Shown here: positions 1 to 7,434 of the stretch, piece by piece
How the letters are laid out: each line of letters starts with the position of its first letter
Position numbering within the stretch: position 1 is the first letter of the stretch
Assembly (NCBI GenBank): GCA_027451565.1
Contig: DAIDJC010000012.1
Coordinates: 17,968 to 27,347, forward strand
DNA length: 9,380 nt
Direction of reading: 5' to 3'
From: Limisphaerales bacterium
GTDB taxonomy: Bacteria; Verrucomicrobiota; Verrucomicrobiia; Limisphaerales; UBA11358
Program-made: the position numbers and the translations under genes
The notes under the pieces: model-generated
Database searches by the model: none
What the model was told of the DNA's origin: nothing
Seen by the model: only the letters and a program-made list of their open reading frames with translations

Positions 1-1
1 A

Positions 2-193
2 CTGGCGGGCCATACCATCCCACCGCTGCCGTCCTGCGGACTGGGCTTTCTGGATGCCATTCCCGCCATGGGCAGCAAATTTCAGGCTGCAGACGTGGTC
101 AGTCCGGCGGGGGCCACGCCGGTGGCCCATGGAGGGTATGTCGGGGTGATACGTTTTTATTTTAATCCTGCCCAATCTAAAAATCGCCAATGA
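2..193 (+). CDS. possible C-terminal end of an unrecognised protein (5' truncated by window)
   Basis: Reading from base 2 gives 63 sense codons ending at TGA 191-193. The peptide is rich in Gly, Ala, Val and Pro, with stretches such as GLGFLDAIPAMGSKFQAADV and GYVGVIRFYFNP that look more protein-like than the other two plus frames, which are rich in Cys, Arg, Trp and His. I recognise no domain or motif, so no function is assigned. The gene would start left of the window and point towards the DUF3826-like gene, leaving a 195-bp gap. The fragment is short, and the minus strand also has an open frame here. Treat this as a tentative partial CDS. Confidence 0.35.
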   Translation: MAGHTIPPLPSCGLGFLDAIPAMGSKFQAADVVSPAGATPVAHGGYVGVIRFYFNPAQSKNRQ

Positions 194-388
194 CCAACGC
201 GCAAGACCAATATCCCAATCGGGTGTCCATTTCCTCCCGGGAAAACCTCAATTCCAGGATATTTCATTCCAAATGGCCGCATGAGGATATGGGGGATTCA
301 GGGGGACTTGCCTTTTCCAGGGTAATGGGCCACTTTGTATCCAGCGCCAAGCAGTGATTTAACTCAATGAACTGAGTATTCCAGATTT
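194..388. other. spacer upstream of the DUF3826-like gene
   Basis: This 195-bp stretch has stop codons in all forward frames and no recognisable RNA gene. It probably holds the promoter and leader of the gene at 389. I could not find a -35/-10 pair with proper spacing. A 5-bp inverted repeat (ACTCA 362-366, TGAGT 373-377, 6-nt loop) lies 11 nt before the start codon and could be chance. No Shine-Dalgarno sequence precedes the ATG. Confidence 0.5.
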
Positions 389-1120
389 ATGAAAAACACA
401 TCCCGTTTCCTGATCCTGATGTCCGCCTTCGTGGCGATCCAAATCCTGTCCCCTGCCAAAGTCATGGCGCAGGAAAAAAATGCTCCAGTGATGAGCACGC
501 CTCCGGCGTCGCTGGAAGAACTCCAGGCCATGTATAACTCCACTGTTCAGGAGCGTTCCCTCAAAATAATGCAGGCCCTGGCCATGAATGATGAGGACAA
601 ATCCAACCGGGTTTTTTCAGCCATTGTGGCCCAGTACCATGCGCTTCGTGCCCGGGATGAATCCATTGATGATGCCTTGTGGAATGTGGCAAAAGGTTCT
701 CATGAATGGTCCCAACAGCGTGATGAGATGTTTCCAATGATGTCCAAGCCGTTGCACGATCATTTCATCGCCGCCATCTCCCCGGATCTCACCCCTGACC
801 AATTGGAAACCGTCAAGGATAAGATGACTTACGGCAAAGTTCAGTTCACCTACAATGCCTATTGTTCGATCATTCCCAATCTTACGGAAGAGGATAAGAA
901 AAAAATCCTGGATTGGCTGAAGCAGGCGCGTGAAGTGGCCATGGACGGCGGCACTTCAGGTGAAAAAACCGCAATTTTTCAGCAGTATAAGCAAAAGATA
1001 AACGACCACCTGAAATCCGAGGGCATTGATGTGGTGCAGGCCACGGAAAAATGGGTCCAACGCCAGCAGCCCAAGCAGGGTGATTCCACGTCCACGGAAG
1101 CCTCCGCAGTGGCGCATTGA
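389..1120 (+). CDS. secreted DUF3826-like protein
   Basis: This 243-residue protein begins with a clear Sec signal peptide: basic MKNTSR, hydrophobic core to about residue 20, and likely cleavage after VMA at residue 27. The mature part is mostly helical and charged. The most telling block is at about residues 150-205: a TYNAY segment, then IPNLTEEDKKKILDWLKQAR, AMDGGTSGEK and a KYK-like QQYKQKINDHL. From memory this matches DUF3826, a family of small exported proteins of unknown function best known in Bacteroidota and Verrucomicrobiota. The length (about 215 mature residues) fits. No catalytic motif is visible, and one Cys occurs mid-protein. The ATG at 389 lacks a Shine-Dalgarno sequence but is the only start that places the signal peptide properly. 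The gene converges on the alpha-L-rhamnosidase gene; such context suggests, but does not show, a role in carbohydrate use. The last about 20 residues (Gln/Ser/Thr-rich) look like a disordered tail. Confidence 0.7.
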   Translation: MKNTSRFLILMSAFVAIQILSPAKVMAQEKNAPVMSTPPASLEELQAMYNSTVQERSLKIMQALAMNDEDKSNRVFSAIVAQYHALRARDESIDDALWNVAKGSHEWSQQRDEMFPMMSKPLHDHFIAAISPDLTPDQLETVKDKMTYGKVQFTYNAYCSIIPNLTEEDKKKILDWLKQAREVAMDGGTSGEKTAIFQQYKQKINDHLKSEGIDVVQATEKWVQRQQPKQGDSTSTEASAVAH

Positions 1121-1195
1121 GTGAACTGCGGCAGGGGTTGGACAGGTTCAGAGTGGGACGGTTTGGAACCTTAATATCTCATTTAAATGCCTTGC

Positions 1196-1240
1196 CGGAA
1201 GTCTGATTGAGAATTTAATTTCCAAACTGAGTCACTTCCG
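1196..1240. repeat. 7-bp inverted repeat in convergent spacer, possible terminator element
   Basis: CGGAAGT (1196-1202) is perfectly complemented by ACTTCCG (1234-1240) across a 31-nt AT-rich loop. On the plus strand it is followed by a T-rich run (TTTCATTTTGT). It lies 76 bp past the stop of the DUF3826-like gene. The long loop makes it a weak intrinsic terminator; it could also be a protein-binding site or chance. Confidence 0.3.
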
Positions 1241-1344
1241 ACATTTCATTTTGTCTCCGCCAGGCTGTTTGGCCGGCGATGCCGCTTATTGGGTCCTGTT
1301 CAACAACGTTCCCGGTTGCGAGGTTTGCCTTGCTGGCGCGTGGA

Positions 1345-1362
1345 TGAACCCGGATGGGTTCA
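1345..1362. terminator. compact hairpin downstream of both convergent genes
   Basis: TGAACCC (1345-1351), loop GGAT, GGGTTCA (1356-1362) forms a perfect 7-bp stem with a tetraloop. It sits 30 bp beyond the stop of the rhamnosidase gene on the minus strand. No U-tract follows on that strand; on the plus strand only a short TTTT occurs about 13 nt later. It could stabilise the 3' end of the rhamnosidase mRNA or act as a Rho-assisted or bidirectional stop. The structure is certain; the function is a guess. Confidence 0.4.
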
Positions 1363-1392
1363 CGGGATCTCGGATTTTCCACCGGTCCCTTT

Positions 1393-4116
1393 TCAATCCT
1401 CTGACCAGAAGTGGTAATCCCCAGAATCGAGGTTCAGGACTGCCCGTCCGTTTTCCATCCGCAGAAAAGTCACCCCCTCGTCCGATAGAATGGGGTGCCT
1501 GCTCTCCGTGACTTGGTCGGCGGACTTGGCGGGTATTAAAACCGTTGCGGTGGTTCCGGGGGGGACGGACACATTCAGCCGGAACCGTCCGGTTTTGGTT
1601 TTCCAATCGCATGCAATGTCCCCGCGAATAGAATGGAAAACGGCCTTGGCCCAGGTTATGTCTCCCACAGGCGATGGCGCTATGATGAAATGTTTGAATC
1701 CTGGCGAGTCGTCAGCGTCTTGAATCCCGGCCAAGTCATGGTAAAACCATTCCTGGATTTGCCCGAGCATGAAATGGTCCTGGGAGCTTCCGCTTCTGGC
1801 ATTCCACGCTTCAGTCAGGCTTGTCGCTCCTTTCTTGATTTGATATCCGTAACCAGGCTTTTCGCTTTGGTGATTCATTTCGTAAATCACATCCGAGCGT
1901 CCGCCTCCGGCCAGGGCGCACAGGAGGTACCGGTATCCCACGTCACCGGCAGTGAGTGAATTGTCATGGGCATGGACGTCGTCCACAATCGCCTGGAGCA
2001 CGGAGGATCGGTTGGTGGCGGGGCAAAGGCCCATGACCCATGGAATCGCGTTGGCGGTTTGCGATCCGGTGGAATACCAGCCCCGGTCAGGATGGAAAAA
2101 TGTTTTGTTGAAATCCGCGGCTATTTTTTCCGAGAGGTCCAGGTAATGTGCCGCATCATTCGTCTTTGCCAGCAGGGTGGCAATTTGAGACAAGACCTTG
2201 GAATCCTCATAGTAGAAAGCGGTTGCGGTCAGGGCGATGGGCGTCAGTTGGGCAACACCCGGGCTTTTGGGGCCAATGTCGTACCAATCGCCCAATCCGT
2301 GGCTCAAAATCTTGTTGGTGCCGGCGGTGCTTCCCAGATAGGCAACATAACGTGCCATCATGTCGTAATGTTCCCTTAACAGTTCCAGGTCCCCGTCAAA
2401 TTGGTATTGTTGCCAAGGCACAAGGATGGCTGCGCTGCCCCACTCGGGAGAATCCCGGAAGGCTCCCTTGAAATGGGCATATTCCGGCGCGATGGAGGGA
2501 ACCAGGCCATCCGCCGTTTGCGCGTCGGCCATGTCATGGGTTTGCTTGGTGAAAAGTCTTGCCAGGTCAAAATCATAACGCAGCGCAGGTCCATTCAAAT
2601 GATCCTGTTCCAGCCATCCGAGCCTCTCCCGGGTGGGGCAGTCGGTCATCAGGCTTACCATGTTGTTGCGCTGGGCCCATCGCACCAAAGTGAAAATGCG
2701 GTTGAAAAGATCGTCTGAGCATAAAAAGGAGCCTGCAGATTCGGAGCTGGAATGAACCACAATCCCGGACAGGTCGCGCACTCGGGGAAGCGGCCCACCG
2801 GGATGGCTGGGCAGGCAGTGAATCTGCACATAACGGCATCCCACATAAAAAAATGAGGGCATCCAGGTTCCCGTGCCATCCGTTCCCATGGTGTATTGGC
2901 AAAAAATCGGCCCGCGATGTCCTCCGCCCATGGAGCTTTGGCTGGCAAAACCATCGTGATTGGTCAGCTCGGAGGGAAACATTTGGACCGAACTTCCGGC
3001 TTGCCCGGTGACCGTCAACCGCAGGACGTGAGAGGCGTTCTGACCCAGGTCAATGGTTTGATCACCGTTGGTCAAGTCCGTGGTGGCCACTGCGCGATGT
3101 GTTTCAAAGAGGCCCAAGGGCGGAGCGCTGCAGGATAAACCCTTGAGTTGGCCGCCGGGACCCGGAGACTGGATGGCTGGCATCCATGATGAATCCTTAA
3201 AGCCATTAAAATCCCATCCAGGTTGCGCCAGTCTGGCATCGTAGTCTTCCCCGCCGTATATGGACGAAAAGGTGATGGGGCCGGACGCCGTGCGCCAGTT
3301 GGTATCGGTGCATACTTCATCCACTGATTGATCGTCATATTCCAGCCGGATTTGGGCAATGACCTGTGGGGGGCCAAAAGAGCCTTTGAACTTGGTGTAT
3401 CGCCCACCATGAACGTTGTACATGCCATTTCCCAGCAGGAGGCCCACGGTGTTGGTGCCTTCTGAAAGCAAAGGCGTCAAGTCCATCGTGTCATACAAAC
3501 AAGTTTTTTGATAATCCGTCCAACCCGGGGATAAATAATAAGGGCTGGCATTCCGGCCATTAACGGTAAGAATATACTGACCCAGCCCGCAGACGACGAT
3601 CAAAGCCCGCTTCAAGCCGGGCCTAACCGTGAATTCACGACGCAATTGCAGGGTCTCAAATCCAGGCTTGGCACCGGTGATCCAATGCGCTTTCCAGTCT
3701 TCCTTTTTCAACACCCCCATTGTCCAATGGGCGGGACTGCTCCAGTCGGACATGTTCCCTTTTTCATCCCAATTCCGAACCTTCCAGTAAATGGTTTCAA
3801 AGGAGACTGGCGTTGTTCCGGAATAAGGAATTTGTATGGTGTCGCTGGAGTTGACCTTTCCCGAGTCCCAAAGATCGCCGTTGTCCTGGTTCAGCAAGGA
3901 CAGGGAACTGGAGGCAATAATTTGAAAAGCGGATTGTTGAAGTCCGCGATGTTCGGGGGGTATGAGCCAGAAAAGCCGGGGATGAATCACATCCACGCCC
4001 AGCGGATTGGATTCGTATTCACAACGCAGATTTATGGGCGGCTGGATGGCAAGGACTGATGACATGCCAATCAGCAGGGCGACAATCCAGGTCAGGCGTT
4101 GGAAAAGTGGTTTCAT
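1393..4116 (-). CDS. secreted alpha-L-rhamnosidase, GH78
   Basis: Predicted to hydrolyse terminal alpha-L-rhamnose from glycans outside the cytoplasm. The start at 4116 gives 907 residues with a good signal peptide (MKPLFQRLTWIVALLIGMSSVLA, about 23 residues) and begins 4 bp after the upstream stop. The frame stays open to an ATG at 4209, but that would add 31 uncharged residues before the signal peptide and overlap the neighbour by 89 bp.
Domains:
- an N-terminal fibronectin-like module (about 30-150; WDSGKV, YWKVRNWDEKG);
- the rhamnosidase N domain (about 160-330; VNGR, SPGWTDYQK, LLLGNGMYN);
- an (alpha/alpha)6 catalytic domain (about 470-800);
- a C-terminal beta domain.
The general-acid motif is TDCPTRERLGW, with Glu497; the second key Glu is probably Glu769 in TSLTEAW. 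The usual WTGD is replaced by WLEQDH, placing it in a distinct GH78 subgroup together with GLGDWYDIGP. No Shine-Dalgarno sequence is seen, so translational coupling to the upstream gene is likely. Confidence 0.93.
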   Translation of the reverse strand: MKPLFQRLTWIVALLIGMSSVLAIQPPINLRCEYESNPLGVDVIHPRLFWLIPPEHRGLQQSAFQIIASSSLSLLNQDNGDLWDSGKVNSSDTIQIPYSGTTPVSFETIYWKVRNWDEKGNMSDWSSPAHWTMGVLKKEDWKAHWITGAKPGFETLQLRREFTVRPGLKRALIVVCGLGQYILTVNGRNASPYYLSPGWTDYQKTCLYDTMDLTPLLSEGTNTVGLLLGNGMYNVHGGRYTKFKGSFGPPQVIAQIRLEYDDQSVDEVCTDTNWRTASGPITFSSIYGGEDYDARLAQPGWDFNGFKDSSWMPAIQSPGPGGQLKGLSCSAPPLGLFETHRAVATTDLTNGDQTIDLGQNASHVLRLTVTGQAGSSVQMFPSELTNHDGFASQSSMGGGHRGPIFCQYTMGTDGTGTWMPSFFYVGCRYVQIHCLPSHPGGPLPRVRDLSGIVVHSSSESAGSFLCSDDLFNRIFTLVRWAQRNNMVSLMTDCPTRERLGWLEQDHLNGPALRYDFDLARLFTKQTHDMADAQTADGLVPSIAPEYAHFKGAFRDSPEWGSAAILVPWQQYQFDGDLELLREHYDMMARYVAYLGSTAGTNKILSHGLGDWYDIGPKSPGVAQLTPIALTATAFYYEDSKVLSQIATLLAKTNDAAHYLDLSEKIAADFNKTFFHPDRGWYSTGSQTANAIPWVMGLCPATNRSSVLQAIVDDVHAHDNSLTAGDVGYRYLLCALAGGGRSDVIYEMNHQSEKPGYGYQIKKGATSLTEAWNARSGSSQDHFMLGQIQEWFYHDLAGIQDADDSPGFKHFIIAPSPVGDITWAKAVFHSIRGDIACDWKTKTGRFRLNVSVPPGTTATVLIPAKSADQVTESRHPILSDEGVTFLRMENGRAVLNLDSGDYHFWSED

Positions 4117-4120
4117 GCAA

Positions 4121-6157
4121 TTATTGAGGGCAGGACGCGGCGTTCGATCGAAGGCCTGCAGGACGGATGCCGGCAGTCCCGGAAACGAGTGGGGTGTTTT
4201 GGGGGCCATTATTTATCCAGAGGTTGCCGGGACCGTTGGCGTTTTTCAAGAATTTTGGGGAGGGACAGGCGTTGTCTTGAACCCTGATGTGTGATGAGCC
4301 TTCGTCCAGATAAATGTAAAACCAATGTTGCGGGTCAGGCACATAGGGGCTGGGCTGGATGTTTTCGATTTCGTTGCTTTCAATCAAAGTGCCGGGCTGT
4401 GCAGACAAGGTGTATATCCCGCCGGTATCTCCCAATTTTTGGGCCACGGAATGAATCCGGTTGGCAAAAACCAGGTTGTCGCCCGAGGCATTGGTCCGGG
4501 GCGTCCATCCCCAGCCTAGGCTTAGGCCGGTGTAAGGCAGGTTGACAAGCTCATTATGCACAATCCGCATGCCATGCACATACCCGGCGGCGACTCCCAC
4601 GCACCCCCAATCCTCAGTTCCACAGTTGTCAAACAAGGTATCCTCAATCACATCGTCCTGGCACACCTCGCCAGCCTGCCCTGGGCAATAGGGAATGTGA
4701 GTTTCCACGTTCGTTTCTGAAAAAGTCCCCGCTTGAATGCCGTTTCCGCCGATATCCTCAAACCGGCAGCCGGACACTCGATCGCCGCTGGAACCATAAT
4801 CCAAATCCAGCCCGGCGCTGCCCAAATGTTCGAAGCAACAATCATCGAAAGAGACCTGGCAAGCATGATCAAGGCATACGGCAGCGACAGGGCGTCCGAT
4901 CCAGGCCACATTATCCAAATGGGGATGGTAGGGAGTGCCCCTGGGATTCAGCCGCCCGGCCTTGAGCAGAAACATCCCCGCTTGCAAAGGCACATGCCCA
5001 TCCAAAAATGGCCTCAGCCACGCAGTGTGGGAAAAGGTGATGCCCCGGAAGCAAACCACCGATGTGGGAGCGGTTGACGGCCCCTTTATTTTTAAAAGGG
5101 TCTCAATTTGCGGGACAATCACCGAGGCCGATTTGAGGTCTTCACCTTTTCTTGGCCAGTAATAAAGTTTGTTTTCAGAAAAATCGGCAAACCATTCCCC
5201 TGGCTGATCAAGAAACCGAATGGAATTGGCCAGGAAAAAGGGAGCTTGATAACGCGCATTGACCGTGATGGGCGGCCAGCGATGGCCGAATTCCAGGGCG
5301 CTTTCCGGGTCTTTAAAGCTCAAGATGGCCTGTGCGCCCTGATATTGAATGCTTTGAATTCTTAAAAAGGCAATCTCCCATACCTGGTCCACCACCATCT
5401 CCAACCCCTCCGGGTTTCGAATTCCGTCCAGGCAAGAGGCGGGAATCATGGCGTTTTGGCTTTTGGGATTCCACCCTGTCAGCCGGGCCATGGTGTCGGG
5501 GCCGGGGGAGCGGGCGCGGACTGCCTTTTTTCCATTCACCCATATCTCCCGAAAGTGCGGGGCTTCGCCAGGAGGGAATGGCAATGCGGCCGCCCAGACC
5601 TTGCCGCGCGATTTGGATGGCAGATTGCAGGGGTAAAGCGCCGGTTGCCAACCATGAACCATCACGCCGCCGCTTACGACAGGAGAAGCTCCAGGGGCCG
5701 CAAAAATTTCCAGCAGATGGCCACGCAAACCCTTTGCACCCAAATCAAGAGTCAAAGGTGAGGAGACTGGATAAAGACCATTGACTAATTCAATCTGCAA
5801 CGGCTCGCCCGGCTTGAGCATGCCCTTTTGGGCGCACGACAAGGCGGATGCCAGCGCGTTGGACAGGGAATCGGGCGAGGCTGGTTGAAAAATGGCTGGG
5901 GGACTGACCATGCCTGGTTGGAAATCAATCCAAGGCGCTGTTTTAAAAACCGCTCCTTTGCCTGAATTGAGCCACCCGAATAGAAAGGCCAGGCTCGCTG
6001 CCAAAAGAACACCCCTTCCAATTTTCCTGCCGGCTTTGAGGGTTTGAATGAAAAGAGCAACGGGGATAGCGGATTGACGGAGACCATGATAGATTGCCGC
6101 AGCCGCCTTCGTTATTTCGAAGCGGGCTTTAATATCTGGTTTCCTCGTGAATCTCAT
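4121..6157 (-). CDS. exported right-handed beta-helix protein, GH141-like
   Basis: This 678-residue protein is predicted to be a parallel beta-helix glycan-active enzyme, perhaps an alpha-L-fucosidase or xylanase of the GH141 type.
The order of motifs is typical of that group:
- a pectate-lyase-like entry (about 110-165; LVNGLYPV, APGASPVVSGG);
- the inserted segment with EIWVNGKKAVRARSPG (about 200);
- WFADFSENKLYYWPR, then the helix rungs with FRGITFSHTAW and CCFEHLGSAGLDLDYG (about 435-475);
- GLSLGWGWTPR and LGDTGGIYTLSAQPGT (about 540-590);
- YLDEGSSHI near the end.
The ATG at 6157 is chosen because GGAG lies 10 nt upstream. The frame stays open to 6667, but that extension is antisense to the pseudopilin gene. 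A hydrophobic segment (residues 49-63) follows an unusually long basic region, so it may be a signal anchor rather than a cleaved signal peptide. It is the first gene of a two-gene unit with the rhamnosidase. The family call is from memory of motifs; the exact substrate is unknown. Confidence 0.82.
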   Translation of the reverse strand: MRFTRKPDIKARFEITKAAAAIYHGLRQSAIPVALFIQTLKAGRKIGRGVLLAASLAFLFGWLNSGKGAVFKTAPWIDFQPGMVSPPAIFQPASPDSLSNALASALSCAQKGMLKPGEPLQIELVNGLYPVSSPLTLDLGAKGLRGHLLEIFAAPGASPVVSGGVMVHGWQPALYPCNLPSKSRGKVWAAALPFPPGEAPHFREIWVNGKKAVRARSPGPDTMARLTGWNPKSQNAMIPASCLDGIRNPEGLEMVVDQVWEIAFLRIQSIQYQGAQAILSFKDPESALEFGHRWPPITVNARYQAPFFLANSIRFLDQPGEWFADFSENKLYYWPRKGEDLKSASVIVPQIETLLKIKGPSTAPTSVVCFRGITFSHTAWLRPFLDGHVPLQAGMFLLKAGRLNPRGTPYHPHLDNVAWIGRPVAAVCLDHACQVSFDDCCFEHLGSAGLDLDYGSSGDRVSGCRFEDIGGNGIQAGTFSETNVETHIPYCPGQAGEVCQDDVIEDTLFDNCGTEDWGCVGVAAGYVHGMRIVHNELVNLPYTGLSLGWGWTPRTNASGDNLVFANRIHSVAQKLGDTGGIYTLSAQPGTLIESNEIENIQPSPYVPDPQHWFYIYLDEGSSHIRVQDNACPSPKFLKNANGPGNLWINNGPQNTPLVSGTAGIRPAGLRSNAASCPQ

Positions 6158-6287
6158 TTCTATTGGTCTCCAGGAAGTATCTGGCAGGCGGAAAGCAATG
6201 TAAACAACGGGCTGGTAAATATCATAAATCGCAAATGTTTTGTTTGATTTTAGATTACAATATCGGAGGTCATCTGTTAGATTGATC
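6158..6287. promoter_or_regulatory. divergent spacer likely holding promoters for both flanking genes
   Basis: This 130-bp spacer separates the minus-strand glycosidase pair from the plus-strand pseudopilin and turns AT-rich between about 6200 and 6265. Possible -10 elements are TACAAT at 6256-6261 (plus) and TATGAT on the minus strand near 6219-6224. Neither has a convincing -35 at 16-18 bp, so no sigma-70 promoter is asserted. AAACAA (6202-6207) and TTGTTT (6240-6245) form a spaced inverted repeat that could bind a regulator. A GGAGG at 6265-6269 lies just upstream of the pseudopilin gene. Confidence 0.4.
6168..6171 (-). promoter_or_regulatory. Shine-Dalgarno site fixing the beta-helix gene start
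   Basis: The minus strand reads GGAG at 6171-6168, 10 nt before ATG at 6157. It is the best ribosome site among the in-frame candidates and supports discarding the 170-codon upstream extension. Confidence 0.55.
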
Positions 6288-7268
6288 ATGTTCCCGACAA
6301 GAATGCCGATGTCCATAAAGAGAAATATGCGCCAAGCCAGTTTTAAATCGTCTATATTAGCGCCCCGTACTGTGGGTTCAAACGCTTTCAGTTTTCCAGC
6401 CCAAAAACCCGCCAGGGTTGGGGTGGAAGGTTTCACCTTGATTGAATTGTTGGTGGTGATTGCCATCATTGCCATACTGGCGGCCATGCTTCTTCCGGCT
6501 TTGAGCAGCGCCAAGCGCCGCGGCCAGGCCATTGCCTGCCTTTCCAATACCAAGCAACTCACTCTCGGTGCGCTTATGTATGCCAGCGACAGTGATGATT
6601 TCATGATTCCAAATGGCGGAACCGGAATTCCGTGGGTTATCGGGAGTCCTGGTCTGGACTGGACCACAGGCAGCTACAACACCAACACCTACCCGCTCAT
6701 GAACCCAGCCCAGTCTTCCATGGCAAATTATATCCAGTCTCCAGGGGTCTATCATTGCCCTGGTGATACTTTTGCGGGTCCTTATGGTGTGCGTGTGCGC
6801 AGCTATTCCATGAACGGCGCAATTGGCGGCGGGAGCGGTCCGACCGCCCAAGGGAACAATCCCTATCCGTTGGCCCCGGTTTATTATGCAAGTGGCCCTC
6901 TTGGGGTTGGCAGGGCTGTAAGAAAGTCAACGGAATTGGTTCATCCTGGCCCCGCCAGCACTTTTCTGCTCTTGGATGAGCAGGCGGACAGCATTAATGA
7001 CGGGATTTTCATGTTCGATCCGGGTTACTCTGTCGCCGGTGAAAAATGGCGTGATTTGCCCGCCAGTTACCATAATGGAAGCGGATCTTTTTCGTTTTGC
7101 GATGGTCACTCTGAAATTCACCACTGGCTTCAAATCAACGGCGAAACCGATTATCCGGTGCTCAAAAAAACCTATGGTGGTGGTTCGGCCTCGGCTCCTT
7201 GGGGTCAGGCCACGATGCGTAATTCCAGCGATTATCAGTGGATGCAAGCCAACATGCCTTACCGATGA
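6288..7268 (+). CDS. type II/IV pseudopilin-like protein with H-X9-DG domain
   Basis: This is an inner-membrane protein whose N-terminus is processed by prepilin peptidase. With the ATG at 6288 it has 326 residues. The cleavage site is Gly48|Phe49, followed by the classic FTLIELLVVIAIIAI helix with Glu at +5 and the MLLPALSSAK continuation. The globular part has CLSNTKQLTLGALMYASDSD and YHCPGDT. The C-terminus has the H-X9-DG signature: His262, nine residues, then Asp272-Gly273, followed by HSEIHHW. This combination (xcpT/GspG-like N-terminus plus 'prepilin-type processing-associated H-X9-DG domain') is common, often in many copies, in Verrucomicrobiota, Planctomycetota and Lentisphaerota; roles are mostly unproven.
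The start is uncertain. ATG codons at 6240, 6288, 6303, 6309 and 6327 and a TTG at 6282 are all in frame; GGAGG at 6265-6269 favours 6282 or 6288. Any of these from 6240 to 6327 leaves a leader of 35 residues or more, longer than usual. The gene appears to be monocistronic. Confidence 0.9.
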   Translation: MFPTRMPMSIKRNMRQASFKSSILAPRTVGSNAFSFPAQKPARVGVEGFTLIELLVVIAIIAILAAMLLPALSSAKRRGQAIACLSNTKQLTLGALMYASDSDDFMIPNGGTGIPWVIGSPGLDWTTGSYNTNTYPLMNPAQSSMANYIQSPGVYHCPGDTFAGPYGVRVRSYSMNGAIGGGSGPTAQGNNPYPLAPVYYASGPLGVGRAVRKSTELVHPGPASTFLLLDEQADSINDGIFMFDPGYSVAGEKWRDLPASYHNGSGSFSFCDGHSEIHHWLQINGETDYPVLKKTYGGGSASAPWGQATMRNSSDYQWMQANMPYR

Positions 7269-7416
7269 CTTAAGTCTGGCCAAGGACCCAGGGGTGTGGC
7301 CTTGTGGTCTGGTTTTGCCTGTAGCCGGGCAGGGTACGTGGGGTTGGTGCCGGGATTTGATAAATTGATTTTAGTCTAATTGATTATAGTTTTTTGCTTT
7401 AAAATATGATTCGTGT

Positions 7417-7434
7417 TACCGGTTAAAATACCGG
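7417..7434. repeat. TACCGG direct repeat / CCGGT-ACCGG inverted repeat, possible operator
   Basis: TACCGG occurs at 7417-7422 and again at 7429-7434, a 12-bp period close to one helical turn. The same bases also form CCGGT (7419-7423) and ACCGG (7430-7434) around a TAAAAT loop. It stands out as GC-rich within an AT-rich promoter-like region, just downstream of a possible -10. It could be a regulator site or a small hairpin in the leader. Confidence 0.3.

Noticed and set aside
308..340. TTGCCT (308-313) with TTGTAT (335-340) as a promoter for the DUF3826-like gene.
   Set aside because: Spacing is 21 bp and both hexamers are poor matches.
1251..2718. Several plus-strand open frames of 64-137 codons across the rhamnosidase gene.
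   Set aside because: All are shadows of GH78 coding sequence, with high Cys/Arg/Trp/Pro and no domain signs.
4117..4209. A 31-codon upstream extension of the rhamnosidase frame.
   Set aside because: It overlaps the end of the beta-helix gene in another frame and would bury the signal peptide; ATG at 4116 gives a normal signal peptide directly.
6158..6667. The minus-strand frame of the beta-helix gene remains open for 170 further codons, to an ATG at 6667.
   Set aside because: It lies antisense to the clearly coding pseudopilin gene, has low-complexity shadow-like composition, and a Shine-Dalgarno-supported ATG at 6157 fits the family length.
7278..7316. GC-rich hairpin plus TTTT after the pseudopilin stop as an intrinsic terminator.
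   Set aside because: The stem is only 5 bp with a 14-nt loop and the T run is short and 8 nt away; mentioned only as weak structure in the spacer.
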